This document shows, piece by piece, positions 40,354 through 51,800 of a DNA stretch of 64,000 nucleotides. The DNA lies in NCBI GenBank assembly GCA_905221605.1, contig CAJNDS010002100.1, forward strand, positions 543,001 through 607,000, in the 5' to 3' direction. Every line of letters begins with the position of its first letter. Position 1 is the first letter of the stretch. Both the position numbers and the translations under genes were made by a program. The stretch comes from Symbiodinium natans. Lineage: Eukaryota > Sar > Dinophyceae > Suessiales > Symbiodiniaceae. A model generated the notes under the pieces. The model made no database searches, was not told the origin of the DNA, and saw only the letters and a program-made list of their open reading frames with translations.

Positions 40354-41248
40354 CGTGTCTGGAGCGTTTCTGGGCGAGAGCTGGCTCCCGTGCCGGTGGG
40401 CGGCACAAATGAACAGGAACACGTGATCGACTTGAAACGCCACTTGCGAAGCCAGCATGGCTTCCCCGTCTGCCTGCAACAGCTACTACATAATGGCCGT
40501 TGCTTGGAGGATGGTGCTCCTCTAACTGGGCACGTTGATTTGCAGCTGGTGCTGTTGTCCACCCTCAATCCGGCGCAGATGCCTGAGGCTGAGTGCGAGT
40601 TGCTTGAGTATGCTGCCGACACAGGCCATGTAGAAGTGGGCCGCGTGCTGCTGGCCGCTGGTGTCGACAAGAACTTGCAAGACGATTTTGGCCAGACTGC
40701 TCTCATGTATGCATTTTTCGAGGGACACATCCAGCTTGTGCATTTGCTCTAGAAACAGGTGCCGACATAAACTTGCAAGACCATTCCGGCCAGACTGCTC
40801 TGATGCATGCATCTTTCGAGGGCCACATCGAGTTTGTACGTTTGCTCTTGGATGCTGGTGCCGACAAGAACTGGCAGGGCGAGTCCGGGACAGCTCTGGT
40901 GCTCGCCTGTGCCAAGGCCAACTGTTGTTGGACGCTGGTGCCGACACAAACCTGGAGGACGATTCTGGCCAGACTGCTCTGATGCATGCATCTTTCGACG
41001 GTCACATCGAGTTGGTACGTTTGCTCTTGGATGCTGGTGCCGACAAGAACTCGCAGGACGAGTCCGGCCAGACGGCTCTCATGCGCGCATCTTCCAATGG
41101 CCACGACGAGATTGTACGTTTGCTGCTGGAAGCTGGTGCCGACAAGAACGTGCGGGACAAGTCTGGCGAGACCGCTCTCACGCGCGCATCTTCCGAGGGC
41201 CACTACGAGACTGTATGCTTGCTGAGAGCGAAGTCGGCCAAATCGTAA
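40354..41248 (+). pseudogene. ankyrin-repeat protein with ubiquitin-like N-terminus, disrupted
   Basis: Paralogue of the gene at 44219. The N-terminal domain is visible (RVWSVSGRELAPVPV, DLKRHLRSQHGFPVCLQQLL), then ankyrin repeats in three different frames. Breaks: no ATG at the expected position, a TAG at 40750-40752 in TTGCTCTAG, a -1 shift directly after it, and a second shift with a shortened repeat near 40895-40925 (GESGTALVLACAKANCC). After 40925 the last three repeats are intact (GHIELVRLLLDAGADKNSQD, NGHDEIVRLLLEAGADKNVR) and end LLRAKSAKS, stop 41246. Ankyrin repeats mediate protein binding; the family is hugely expanded in Symbiodiniaceae. The 5' flank also matches the paralogue (GGACTGCC.ACAG.ATGTTCAGCA), so the duplication included upstream DNA. 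Confidence 0.88.
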
Positions 41249-41812
41249 ATTACTCTACTTATACCCTGCGCATAAGTAACCTGCAGATAGGGACTCTTAA
41301 AGCCCTTCGGCCTTTCGAAGCCCCGAAGGCTGCATAGTTGCTTGGGGTTTGGGGTTTAGGGTTGGGCGTGAAAACCTAAACCCTAAACCCTAAACCCTAA
41401 ACCCGAAACCCTAAACCCTAAACCCTGAACCCTAAACCTGGGCTTTCTGGGGCCTTAGGGAGGCTTGAGCTTATAGGGCCTGCGGAGGACTCAGGGTTGG
41501 GTTTTAGGGTCCTTGAGGCCAAGGTTTAAGGGCACACCCCCCGACGAGCTGCCCCAAGCTTCCTAAGGTTTCCTAGGTACCCACCCCCCATGAACCCCTC
41601 CCCCCCCCCCCGCCCTTACGGATGCTATGAAAGAAATGCAAGTTTGCCCCTGAAGCAGTGAGCTTCCGGGGACTCCAAACCCTAGACCCTAAAACCCTAC
41701 ACTGAACCCTAAACCCCAAACCCTAAATAGAGCGCAACCCTAAACCCTAAACCCTAAACCATAAACCCTATACCCCAAAGCGCTCGAGCCCTCGAGCCCT
41801 GCTCCGATGGAG

Positions 41813-41897
41813 GTTCACCCAACCGGCCAAGATCTTCAACATGGCCCCAGCGGCCTTCCAGCCCATCACTCAGTGTGATGTCTGCAGATCTTCTGGG
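41813..41897 (+). CDS. candidate exon, unknown
   Basis: Open frame FTQPAKIFNMAPAAFQPITQ, CDVCRSS, then GT donor (TGGG/GTTCAG). Contains a CxxC-like CDVC. Unassigned. Confidence 0.5.
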
Positions 41898-42152
41898 GTT
41901 CAGGGGTTCAGGGGCTTCAGAGTTGAGGGTTTAGGGTTTAGGGCGTTTAGGGCGTTTAGGGTTTAGGGTTTCGGGCTTAGGATTAATTAGGGGGTTTAAG
42001 GTTGAGGGTGTACCTGAACCCTAAATGCCCCCAATCAGCCACCTTCGGGCCCGGATTTAGGAGAGCACTTGCGAGGGAATTTGACTTCAGTTGACTTCAG
42101 GGTTCAGGGATTGGGTTTGTTCGTGAGCCCCCTTAAGCCCTGAGCCCTAGAG

Positions 42153-42725
42153 CATTACTTTGCATGGCTTTCTTCTGATCGTGATTTTTTTAGCAATGTC
42201 TGGCTTTGTTGGTGGATTTGGAAGTTATGTTGTGCCTGTCTTTCAGGGGTCTCCAGAAGTGGTATATCCTGGGGTCCATATTCGTTTTCTAACTTAATTC
42301 ATTGGTTTCATAATATCTTTTCCTCTTCCTGTCTATAATCTCAAAATTTGAAGGTGGTGCAGGATGAACATATGTTCGCCAGTATATTTCATGATTTGAT
42401 CTTCTTCAAGCGAAGGAAATCTTAAATTCGGACTATTAATCTCGAACTTTTGGGTAACAGCTCTAAATCTGAGATCTTATTGTCTGACATGCAAGACTAT
42501 CCCATTACTTCCTTACACTTTCTCGATGGCGGCTTTCATGCTTTTATTCGCATTGCCAATCTTGTCTGGTACACTTCTTTTGATAATGGGCGGTCCTCAT
42601 TCTAATACACTTTTCTTTGATCCTATACTTAGAGGAGATCCTATATTCTATCATTCGGTTTTTTGGACGTCCAGAAGTTGACATCTTAACTTATTCCTGC
42701 ATCTTGGATCATGTCCATTCTGGGG
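42153..42725 (+). pseudogene. cox1: nuclear copy of mitochondrial cox1 (NUMT), decayed
   Basis: Cytochrome c oxidase subunit I fragments in order but broken. 42154-42285 reads ITLHGFLLIVIFLAMSGFVG, GFGSYVVPVFQGSPEVVYPG then stop; ~42345 has FEGGAG; 42494-42675 reads PLLPYTFSMAAFMLLFALPI, LSGTLLLIMGGPHSNTLFFD, PILRGDPIFYHSVFW; a frame change follows and then RPEVDIL. These correspond to the GGFGNYxVPxxxGSPEVVYP and ALPxLxxxxTxLL-NTxFFDPxxGGDPxLYxHxFW regions of Cox1. The segment is clearly AT-richer than its surroundings and free of telomeric repeats. Multiple stops and shifts show it is not functional. A nuclear insert is inferred because both sides are telomere-rich nuclear DNA. Confidence 0.86.
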
Positions 42726-42781
42726 TTCGCTAGGCCCCCAAACCATGCTCTAGGGTTTAGGGTTTAGGGTTTAGGGTTTAG

Positions 42782-42850
42782 GGCGCCGAGGGTGAAGATC
42801 CCGCCTGCGAAGCCCGATGCTGCCTCACCCATCACGCGCCGGCCCCAGCT
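42782..42850 (+). CDS. candidate exon, unknown, acceptor in telomeric repeat
   Basis: Directly after GGGTTTAG: frame 3 reads APRVKIPPAKPDAASPITRR, PQL; frame 1 is also open (GAEGEDPACEARCCLTHHAP). Frame undecided. Telomeric arrays on both sides. Confidence 0.45.
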
Positions 42851-43048
42851 TAGGGGTTCAGGGTTTAGGGTTTAGGGTTTAGGGTTTAGGGTTTAGGGTT
42901 TAGGGTTTAGGGTTTAGGGTTTAGGGTTTACTTATACTTGGAGGCTCACAGGTATATGTAAGGTTGAGGAGGGCGATAAGTTCGAGAGTAGACTCTGGCT
43001 GTTTGTAGTCAGATACATACAGGCTTGTGTGTTTTTTCGGGCGTGCAG

Positions 43049-43094
43049 ACGCCGCGGCACAGAAAAATGGCAAGGCCTCCCAGTCTTTCATTCG
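43049..43094 (+). CDS. candidate exon, unknown
   Basis: Acceptor GGGCGTGCAG, open frame AAAQKNGKASQSFIRS. A left end of family C lies ~100 nt upstream (42947). Confidence 0.45.
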
Positions 43095-43211
43095 AAGTCC
43101 TAAACCTTAAACTCCAAAACCCGAAAACCTGAACTCTTTAAAGCCCTAAGCTCTGTGTACGCTAAACCCTAAACTCAGAAAACCCGAAGCCGGAGCTCCG
43201 CGCACATGCAG

Positions 43212-43291
43212 GGTCTACGGCATCCTCGATCCCCTCAGTGTTCCGGCCCCAGGAAAGATTACCAGTTCTCCAGATGATAGTCCTGTATTGG
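43212..43291 (+). CDS. candidate exon, unknown
   Basis: Acceptor CACATGCAG, STASSIPSVFRPQERLPVLQ, MIVLYW, then GTTTAGGG. Its last 22 nt (GATGATAGTCCTGTATTGGG…) recur diverged at 43322-43343, so the telomere-like intron start is flanked by a direct repeat. Confidence 0.5.
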
Positions 43292-43389
43292 GTTTAGGGT
43301 TTTGGGTCTAGGGAGGCTTACGATGATCGTCCTATATTGGGTTGAGGGTGTAGGTTTCAGGGGGGTGGAGGGTGTACAGGGCTATTTTT

Positions 43390-43480
43390 GGAGACAGTTT
43401 GCTTATTCTTATTACCCTTATTCCCCTATAGGAGACAGTTTGCTTATTCTTATTACCCTTATTCCCCCACATAATCTTAT
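43390..43480. repeat. ~45-bp tandem duplication
   Basis: GGAGACAGTTTGCTTATTCT … TTACCCTTATTCCCC is present twice in a row, nearly identical. Confidence 0.92.
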
Positions 43481-43511
43481 AAAGCCGGAACAGTTTACAC
43501 GCACTCTCTAG

Positions 43512-43602
43512 ATTCGCGCGCTCATTGCACTGGCCCGTGGGCCAGCTGTGGCGAAAGTTGTTTGGCACCTCGAAGTCTGGGTTTCAACAGCGGGAGAACT
43601 CT
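43512..43602 (+). CDS. candidate exon, unknown
   Basis: Acceptor CACTCTCTAG, IRALIALARGPAVAKVVWHL, EVWVSTAGEL, donor TTAG/GAAAA (GA). Good coding character. Confidence 0.5.
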
Positions 43603-43728
43603 TAGGAAAAAACCCTAAACCCTGAACCCTAAACTCTAAACCCTAAACCCTATGTTACAAATCCCAAGCCCCTGGGGAAAGCGCTGCATTCCAGCGTGGG
43701 CTTCGAAACCGGGCCAAAAAACTGCCTG

Positions 43729-43842
43729 GTTCTTCGTAGAGAATGAGGGAATGAGGTACCCTATAGAATCCCTTAAGGGGTATGCATATATATATATATA
43801 TATGTATATAAAGGGCCCTAATTCCCTTATTTCTGACTAAGA
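43729..43842. mobile_element. family B element with (TA)n expansion
   Basis: GTAGAGAATGAGGGAATGAGG at the left, ATTCCCTTATTTCTGACTAAG at the right; the centre carries a (TA)n run. Preceding sequence is open (VGFETGPKNCLVL). Confidence 0.65.
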
Positions 43843-44218
43843 GCCAGGGGGCCAGTCCTTAACAGGGAATATAGTACCCCCTAATAGAATCCCTATTCAG
43901 GAATGTTGGTATAAGGGGAAACATCCGGCGTTTACGCCCTCGATTTCCTTCTTTCGCACCCGAATATCCCTTCCTCCAAGATGAACTTCCCACAGGCTTC
44001 CGAACTTTTTTCACTCCGAACCCCTGCCCTGTAGTTTTTAATTTTTTTTGAGGGCGGGGTGGAGGGGGCATAGGTAAATCTCCTAGCCCCTCTTTTTGAC
44101 GTTGACACGAAGACATCGCAAAGGACTGCCAAACAGATGTTCAGCACATAGTCACCACATTGCATCTTTGGTTGCAGCCACTTTCCACAACTGCGTGCAG
44201 TGAGTCTGGGTGCATGCC

Positions 44219-45058
44219 ATGCTTCGTGTTTGGAGTGTTTCCGGGCAAGAGCTGGCCGCGGCGCCCGCGGGCGACCGGTTCCGAGGAGTGCTTGACTTGA
44301 AACGCCACTTGCGCCACCGGCATGGCTTCCCAGTCTGCCTTCAACAGCTCATAGAGGACGGCGTTTGCCTGGAGAACCGTGCATCTCTCGTCGGCCCCCT
44401 TGACCTGCAGCTGGTATTGCTATCCGCCCCCAGCCCGAAGCAGTTGCCTCAGGCTGCACGCGAGGATCTTTCACTCGAGGATCTTCTTTATGCCGCCGAC
44501 TCAGGCCATGTGGAAGTGGGACGCACTCTGCTGGCGGCTGGTGTCGACAAGAACTTGCAGGACATGTTCGGCGCGACCGCGCTCATGCGCGCGTCTTACA
44601 GCGGCCACGTCGAGATGGTACGTTTGCTGCTGCATGCTGGTGCCGACGCGAACTTGCAGGACAGGTACAGGGAGACACGTGGTGAGACTGCTCTCATGCA
44701 TGCATCTTCCAAAGGGCACGTCGAGATTGTACGTTTGCTGCTGGATGCTGGTACCGACACAGACTTGCAGAAGAGGTGCGGTGAGACTGCGCTCATGCAG
44801 GCATCTTTCGAAGGGCACGGCGAGATTGTACGTTTGCTGCTGGATGCTGGTGCCGACAAGAACTTGCAGGACGTGTTCGGCCAGACCGCTCTCATGCGTG
44901 CATCTTCCAATGGCCACGACGAGATGGTACGTTTGCTGCTGGAAGCTGGTGCCGACAAGAACGTGCGGGACAAGTCTGGCGAGACCGCTCTCACGCGCGC
45001 ATCTTCCGAGGGCCACTACGAGACTGTATGCTTGCTGAGAGCGAAGTCGGCCAAATAG
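44219..45058 (+). CDS. ankyrin-repeat protein with ubiquitin-like N-terminal domain
   Basis: 279 codons, single exon as seen. Start at ATG 44219 (MLRVWSVSGQELAAAP) rather than the in-frame ATG 9 nt upstream, because MLRVW is the usual start of this dinoflagellate family. Residues 1-75 form a ubiquitin-like fold (DLKRHLRHRHGFPVCLQQLI, DLQLVLLS). From about residue 90 there are six to seven ankyrin repeats with the GHVEIVRLLLDAGADKNLQD consensus; the fourth carries a short insertion (DRYRETRG). The last repeat is shortened and ends LLRAKSAK, TAG. Probably a protein-interaction adaptor; partner unknown. Same strand as, and ~0.8 kb upstream of, the first visible UGGT exon. The upstream flank shares sequence with the pseudogene at 40354. 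Confidence 0.88.
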   Translation: MLRVWSVSGQELAAAPAGDRFRGVLDLKRHLRHRHGFPVCLQQLIEDGVCLENRASLVGPLDLQLVLLSAPSPKQLPQAAREDLSLEDLLYAADSGHVEVGRTLLAAGVDKNLQDMFGATALMRASYSGHVEMVRLLLHAGADANLQDRYRETRGETALMHASSKGHVEIVRLLLDAGTDTDLQKRCGETALMQASFEGHGEIVRLLLDAGADKNLQDVFGQTALMRASSNGHDEMVRLLLEAGADKNVRDKSGETALTRASSEGHYETVCLLRAKSAK

Positions 45059-45312
45059 CTCGCATCTCCGTGGGGCCACGTCGAGATCGTACGTTTGTTG
45101 CTGGAAGCTGGTGCCGACAAGAACTCGCAGGACGAGTCCGGCCAGACCGCTCTGATGCACGCATCTGCCAGGGGCCACGTCGAGATTGTACGCTTGCTGC
45201 TGGACGGTGGTTCCGGCAGGAACTTGCAGGACAGGTCCTGCAAGACCGCTCTAATGCATGCACCTGCCTAGGGCCACGTCGACATTGTGTGCTTGCTAAG
45301 TAGGAGCTAAGT
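45059..45312 (+). pseudogene. decayed extra ankyrin repeats 3' of the stop codon
   Basis: In another frame the DNA still encodes VEIVRLLLEAGADKNSQDES, GQTALMHASARGHVEIVRLL, then NLQDRSCKTALMHAPA, a TAG, and VDIVCLL. They show that the present stop at 45056 arose inside a partly deleted repeat and the ancestral protein was longer. Confidence 0.8.
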
Positions 45313-45319
45313 CGGTCGG

Positions 45320-45840
45320 CCAAGCTCGAGAACCCCTAAACCTCCAAACCCCTATAAACCCTAAACCACCCTAAACCCTAAAAACTCTAACCCCAAAAGC
45401 CCTAACCCTGAAAACCCGAACCCCGAAAAAAGCCTAAACCCCAACCAAAAAAACCCTAAACCCTAACCCTACAACTCAGACCCCTAAGCCCATTAAAACG
45501 CTAACCTCCAAAAACACCCTTAAAACCCCAAAGAATCCTTAAAACCCTAAGCCCCTAAACCTAAAAAGCTAAAGCCCTTGAAAGCAACCCACCCTGAATC
45601 AACCCTAAAAAACCCTTGAACAACCCTTGAGAAGCCCTTTGAACAAAAACCACAACAAGCCTTAACAACAACAATAAACCAACTCCAAAAACAACCCTAA
45701 AACTCCAACCCTCCCCAAACCCAAACCCCAAACCCCAAACTCCAAACCCCAAACCCCAAACCCTAAACCCCAAACCCCAAGCCCCAAGCCCCAAGCCCCA
45801 AGCCCCAAAAGACCCAAACCCTAGACTTAAAAAAAACCAA
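45320..45840 (-). repeat. degenerate CCCTAAA-derived tract
   Basis: CCCTAAAA, CCCCAAAC, CCCTTGAA and AACAACAA-type words; a strongly decayed telomere-like intron or spacer. No gene. Confidence 0.7.
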
Positions 45841-45843
45841 CAG

Positions 45844-48800
45844 ACCCACGCCGAGACGACGGCCCAATCCGCCTCGGCGGCTTTGGCTCTCTTCGGGATG
45901 GCCTTCAACGCCGAGGCTTTGCCCTGTTTCGGGGTGTTTAGGGTTTAGGGTTTAGGGTTTAGGGTTTAGGGTTTAGGGTTTAGGGTTAATTAGGGTTTAG
46001 GGTTTTTTTTGGGGGGTCAATAGGGATTGCAGGGGTTTTCGGGGCTTTTGGGCGGGCTTGTAGGGGTTTAGGGCTTCAGGGTGCTGTGTGGTCTGGGGTT
46101 TCAGTGTTGAGCGCTTCTGGGTCATGGAATTCAGGGGTTTAGGGTTTAGGGTTCGTGGGTTGGGGTTTCGGGCTAGGAGGTTCATGCTTACCCGTCAGCC
46201 GGGCTACTTGTAGGGTAGCTGTTAGTTCGGGCACCAATCGTCCTACTTACAAGTCCCTGTGGACCCGTCTGGAGATAGCCCTAAACCCTAAACCCCAAAC
46301 CCTAAACCCTAAACCCTAAACCCTAAACCCTAAACCCAAGACCCTAAACCCTTTGGGGTGTCAGGTGGCCACATGATCTCCCATCCTGAGGTGAACTTGG
46401 TGCTCAATCCGCCAATGAAGGTGGCAGAGTACCCTTTGAAGCGCTACTACCGGGAGGCACTGTGTGACGACGGGTCCATAGGGCCTTAAAGGGTTTGTGG
46501 CATTTACAGGGCTTACTGGGTTTTTGGGGGCTCATGGAGCTTAGGGTCTAGGGTTTAGGTAGATAGGGGTTTGTGAGGATGAAAGTTAAAGCGGTTTATT
46601 TAGGGTGTAGGGTTCAGAGTTTAGGGTTTAGGGTTTAGGACAACTGCACCAGATTTTCAAGGTTTTTACTTTTCCTCGAACCGTTGAGACGTGAAACCGC
46701 CCGGAGGCTAGAGCTTAGGGGCTGAGGGGCTGTAAGCCCCTGTAGGCTACTTGCACCGTAACCTCAAACACCCTTCAACCCCCAACCCTACCCTTGAATT
46801 GCGAGCCTTGAAGACTTTTGGCATTCGTCCGGCGCCTCGAGGGTCGATTTAGTGAAACATAGGTGTGGGGTTATCCCTAAACCCTACACCCCAAACCCTA
46901 AACCCTCAACCGTAAACCCTAAACCCCAGTTCAAGAGTACTCCGAAGGGGCGCTGGGAGGTCCTGATCCATGACACCCAGCCATGCCCTCTAAGTTCCTA
47001 GGATTTACAGCTTGGGGTTTCGGGTTTAGGGTTTAGGGCTCAACTAAGGGTTTAGGGTCTGGGTTTATAGGGTTTGGGGTACTCTAAACCCTAAAGGCAA
47101 AAGCCCGCTGCTCTCCAGAGGTGGTGCGCTGGCCCCAGCACCTCGCAGATGGGCGCACCCTGAAGGAGCTCCGGGACGGAGCAGCGGATGCTCGGCGGCG
47201 AGTTGATCAGGGCCTGCTTTTTGGGGGGGGTTAGGGTTTAGGGTTTGGGGTTTGGGGTTTGGGGTTTGGGGTTTAGGGTTTAGGGTTTAGGATTTAAGGG
47301 ATGTAGGGTTAAGGGATGTAGGGTTTAGGGTGTAGGGTTTAGGTTTAGGGTTTAGGGTTAAGCCTGACGACTCAACAGGTTTTTTGAGAAACCTTGCTGG
47401 GTTCAGCTGAGATCTTCAGTAGATTGTTATTTTGGGCTGACCCTAAACTTCCAAAATGCCCAACCCTGAGCCCTAATCCCTAAACGACCCCCTCTTTTAA
47501 AAACCCTAGCATCCTAAGCCGGAAAGCCTAGAAACCCTTGAACCCCAGAAGCCGTTGAGCCCTAAGCCCTGAAATCCCCAAACCTAAAAGCACTCCAAAT
47601 CCTAGGCCCTTTTCAACAAACCCCTAAACCCTATAAAACCTTAAGCCCTAAACCCCTAAAACCTTGAACCCCGCAACCCAAAACCCTGAACGTGCGCTGG
47701 AGGTGGGTGGTGGCAAGGCGGACTTCACGCTGACCACGCAGCCCATGACTGAGTTTATTTGTCGGTCTATTTAGGGTTTAGGGTTTAGGGGTAAAGAAGC
47801 AGCTGGCGGGGAATCTTTCTGAGACTCTCTTTAAGACTGAATATTTCGAAAAGGGTCCTGTCATTTCCGTATTAGACCGCCCTTGGTGAAACGCGGGTGA
47901 GCTGCAGCCCAGGCACACCTTGACGGCTGCAGTCCATGTGTTGCCGACTTGGCTGGTGACTGCTCAGGAGGCACCCTTGCAAGGGTTCGACATTTGTGGA
48001 GTGTAGCTTAAGATCCCCAGGACCGAGAGCAGGCCCAGATTCCCTAAACCCTAAACCCTAAACCCTAAACCCTAAACCCTAAACCCTAAACCCTAAACCC
48101 TAAACCCTAAACCCTAAACCTAAACCCTAAACCCTAAACCCTAAACCCTGTAAACCAAGAAGGGTACCCTTTTTATTCCTAGTTTGCTCTTGGGTCTAGG
48201 ACCGTGGGTTTTGGCTTCTTCGGTGTGCTTGAGGCCTTCGCAAGCCCCTAACCCCTAACCCCCAACCCTAAACCCTAAACCCTAAACCCTAAACCCTAAA
48301 CCCTAAACCCTAAACCCTAAACCCTAAACCCTAAACCCCAAACCCTAAACCCTAAACCCTAAACCCTAGGGCTGCTGTCCACGGAGGCCGAGCATGACAT
48401 GGACAACCTTCGACCGGTTGACGTCCTCCAAGGAGGTCACGCCCAGCTTTTCTTCCGTACCCTAAACCCTAAACCCTAAAACCCTAAACCCTAAAACCCT
48501 AAACCCTAAACCCTAAACCCTAAACCCCTGAAATGAACCGTGGCAGGCAGCAACTGCGACACCACGTGCGCCTGGGGGGGAGCGAAGCGGGGAGTGAAGC
48601 TTTTGCGCGCTGGCGCGTGCGTGGCAGGTACGTGCTCCGGCAGCTCTACGTGACGCTGGCATGATACCCCATAAACCCCAAATCCCCAACACCCTTCCCC
48701 CTCCTCTCCCCTCCTCTCCTCGCCCTCTCCCCTCCTCTCCCTCCTCTCCTGTCCCCTCCTCCCGCCCTCCCTGCCGCTCCCCAAACCACTGCTGTGCTTA

Positions 48801-51800
48801 TTCCTTAAGCCCTAAACTCCGTGGAATTGCCAGGTGGAAGGCCAGGCCATGATACTGGGCGACGAGGGCTGGCCAATCGCCATGGCGAAGGGCATGCAGG
48901 CCTTTTGAAACGCTGAACCCGAAACCCCGTGGAGGGTGTTTTTCAGGTTGTTTTTGGGGCTTGTTCATGCTTGTATGCCAAGGACTGCTTGGGGTGTTTA
49001 AGGTTTGCTTAGAGGGATTTTAGGACTTTAGCAGTTTTGTCTTTTTTTCCAGATTTCGGGTGTTCAATTCTTCTTACTTTTGTTGAGGTAGAGTCTGTGG
49101 TGTTTACAGGTGTCATGCTGCCTGTCAACACAGGACATGAGTGCATGTGAACCAAGGATCCAGCTTTTTTTATAGAGTCTCATCAATAGTGTTGTGTTCA
49201 ATGAGTTTCTGCCTTATCCCAACAAGGATCCTCGAAAGGACCCTAATGTCAAGGGCGATCCGTGCATTTTCCTTGTGCTGATGCCGTCGATCTGCACGTT
49301 CTGGACTGTGTGTGAGGGTGTGTGCCTGTGAGTGCCAGTGCCCTAGGATCCCGTCTTCAGGCAAAGCTCCATTCACGGGCCGGCCCGAGACCCACTACTA
49401 AACCCCAAACCCCAAACCTTAAACCCCTAAACCCCAAACCCTAAACCCCAGACCCCAAGCCCGAAACCCCAAGCCCTATAGACCCCAAACACCATACCCT
49501 TACCCTAAACCCCAAACCCTAAACCCCAGACCCCAAGCCCTGTAGACCCCAAACCCCATACCCTTACCCTAAGCCCTCAATCCTATCCCTCAGCCCCAAG
49601 CTCTGACCCTGGCCAGTTCGAGATCACGGGCAAGGGAGCTTTGGAGGCCGGGCCTATGACTTAAGGCCGTAGGGACTTTATTCGTTGGTGGTCTCTTTTA
49701 TTAAGTAGGGTTTAGGGTTTAGGGTTTAGGGTTTATAGGGTTGAGGGTTGAGGGTTCAGGGTTTACGGTTTAGGGTTCAGGGTTCAGGGTTTTGGGTTTA
49801 GGGTCGAGGGCGGCGCATCTTAGGCGAACAGTATTCGCAAGGACGGTTCATCTCCTCCGCAGCTCTCAAGAGTGCATGTCTTACAAGATCTCCATTGCGA
49901 AAAATAAAGATGTGTATTACGTATAAAGATCAAAAGGCAAGAAAACGACAACGACAAGTAACCATGTGCACGATGTTTAAAGTAGATGTAGATGCACTGT
50001 GTGCACATACTGTGCATGCGCACATCTAGCAGCCTGAAGCCATCGAAACTTGGCCAAGGCTTCGGATGACACCATTGTGATGGGAAACCTGGGCTACTTC
50101 CAGGCCCCTGCATCATGAGCCGCAGGTGATTGCACACCCCAAATTCTGAAGCCCTAAGCCCTTAACCCCTAAACGCTAAAACCCTCTAGCCCCTAAACCC
50201 TAAAGAAAGAGGGGTGAGAGGGCTTGGCCTTGGATCAGCTGTGGCTTCACCGTTAGTTGTGGCATCACTGGCACCTTTCAGACTGGGTTTAGGGGTTAAG
50301 GTTTAGGGTGACCCTCAACACCCTCAACACCTTGCAAGCTGCCCTGAAGTGCCAAAATGCCCCACCTTGAGCCTGGGGTGCTGCTCTGGCAGGTCCGGGG
50401 CAACCCGGGTTTCTACCAAGCCCTTGGCTCAGCTGTGCGTGTAGAAGAGAAGCGGTTTAGGGTCCAGGGTTTAGGGTTGAGGTCGAGGGTTTAGGGCTTA
50501 GGGTTTAGGAGTTAACACCCCCGTCCTTCCTTCCTTCCTCAAAGGCTTGGGGGGTGTTAGAGGTTCAGAGGTTTCGGGCTTTAGCGCTTGAGGGGTTAGA
50601 GGTTTAGGGGGTTTACGGAGGCTTCGGGATTTAGAGAATCTGAACCTTGCAATGGTTGCCCCTCCTTTTCAGGAAGCCCCCTAACATTCACCCTAAACCC
50701 TAACCCTAAACCCTAGCCCTAAACCCTAAACCCTAAGTCCTAAACCGTTCTCGCCCCGGCCCTCAGCCGGTAACTCGGGAGTCCGTGTCCTTGGCAGAAC
50801 CCCTTACACTGGGATATACAGGGAGATGTAAAAGAAGTCCCTTATAGAATCCCTTGAAGTTTAGGGTTTGGGGTTTAGGGTTGTATCGTCGGATAGAAGT
50901 CGCCGAGTTCCGACAATCACCCTAAGTTTTCTCAAGCCCCTCAACCCTATATCCTCTAACCCCAACAACCCCTAAACCCGAACCCTAAACCCCAAAACCC
51001 CTAAACCCAGGCCGCTCTGAAGTCGGGCCTATCGAATGAGACCTTCGAGCTTGCTGTTTCGGAGGACCTCGAGGCTGGTCCAGGGTCTACAGGGTCTAGG
51101 GTCTGGGGTCTCCAGTTTAGGGCTAGGGTTTAGGGTTTAGGTTTTGGGGTTTGGGTTTAGGGTTTAGGGTTTAGGGTTTAGGGTTTAGGGTTTAGGGTTT
51201 AGGGGTTAGGGTTTAGGGTTTAGGGTTTAGAAAAAACACAGCTGACCTTGAGGGGTTTGAGGTTAATTAAGGTCATGGGTCTCAGGGCAAGAAAAAATTG
51301 CTGGTTCTCAATGGGCCGGGGCATGGGCGGGTAAAATAAGGTACCGTTCGAACCCTAAACCTTAAACCCTAAACCCTACACCCTAGACCCTAAACCCTAA
51401 ACCCTAAACCCTAAACCCTAAACCCTAAACCCTAAACCCTAAAAGCCTAAACCCTAAACCCTAAACCCTAAACGCTGGCCTTAGGCTGTGGGGTGAAGGC
51501 TGTTTTTGTTGGCTACATACAATACAAATGTTGAAAGGTTGAAAGGGCAGTTAAAGTAAGGTTTGGGTTTCAATGGCCTAGGGGAATTCGGGTCAATGGT
51601 AGGGTTTTTTAGGGATTTAAGGGTCCAGGGGTTTGGGCGACTGCTGCGGGTTTCGGAGGTTCTGCGCTGGTGGAGGGGGGGGAGGTGGGAGAAAGAGGAC
51701 TCACCCTAAACCCTAAACCCTAAACTCACAAGGGAGCGCTTTGTTTGGGGGGCTGTGCCTAGCCTGGTAGAGGGCGAGCAGCCGCCCCTCTTCGAGCATA

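Noticed and set aside
40703-41203. Minus-strand and alternative-frame ORFs over the ankyrin loci
   Set aside because: Repeat-period shadows of the ankyrin units; only the plus-strand frame gives the ankyrin consensus.
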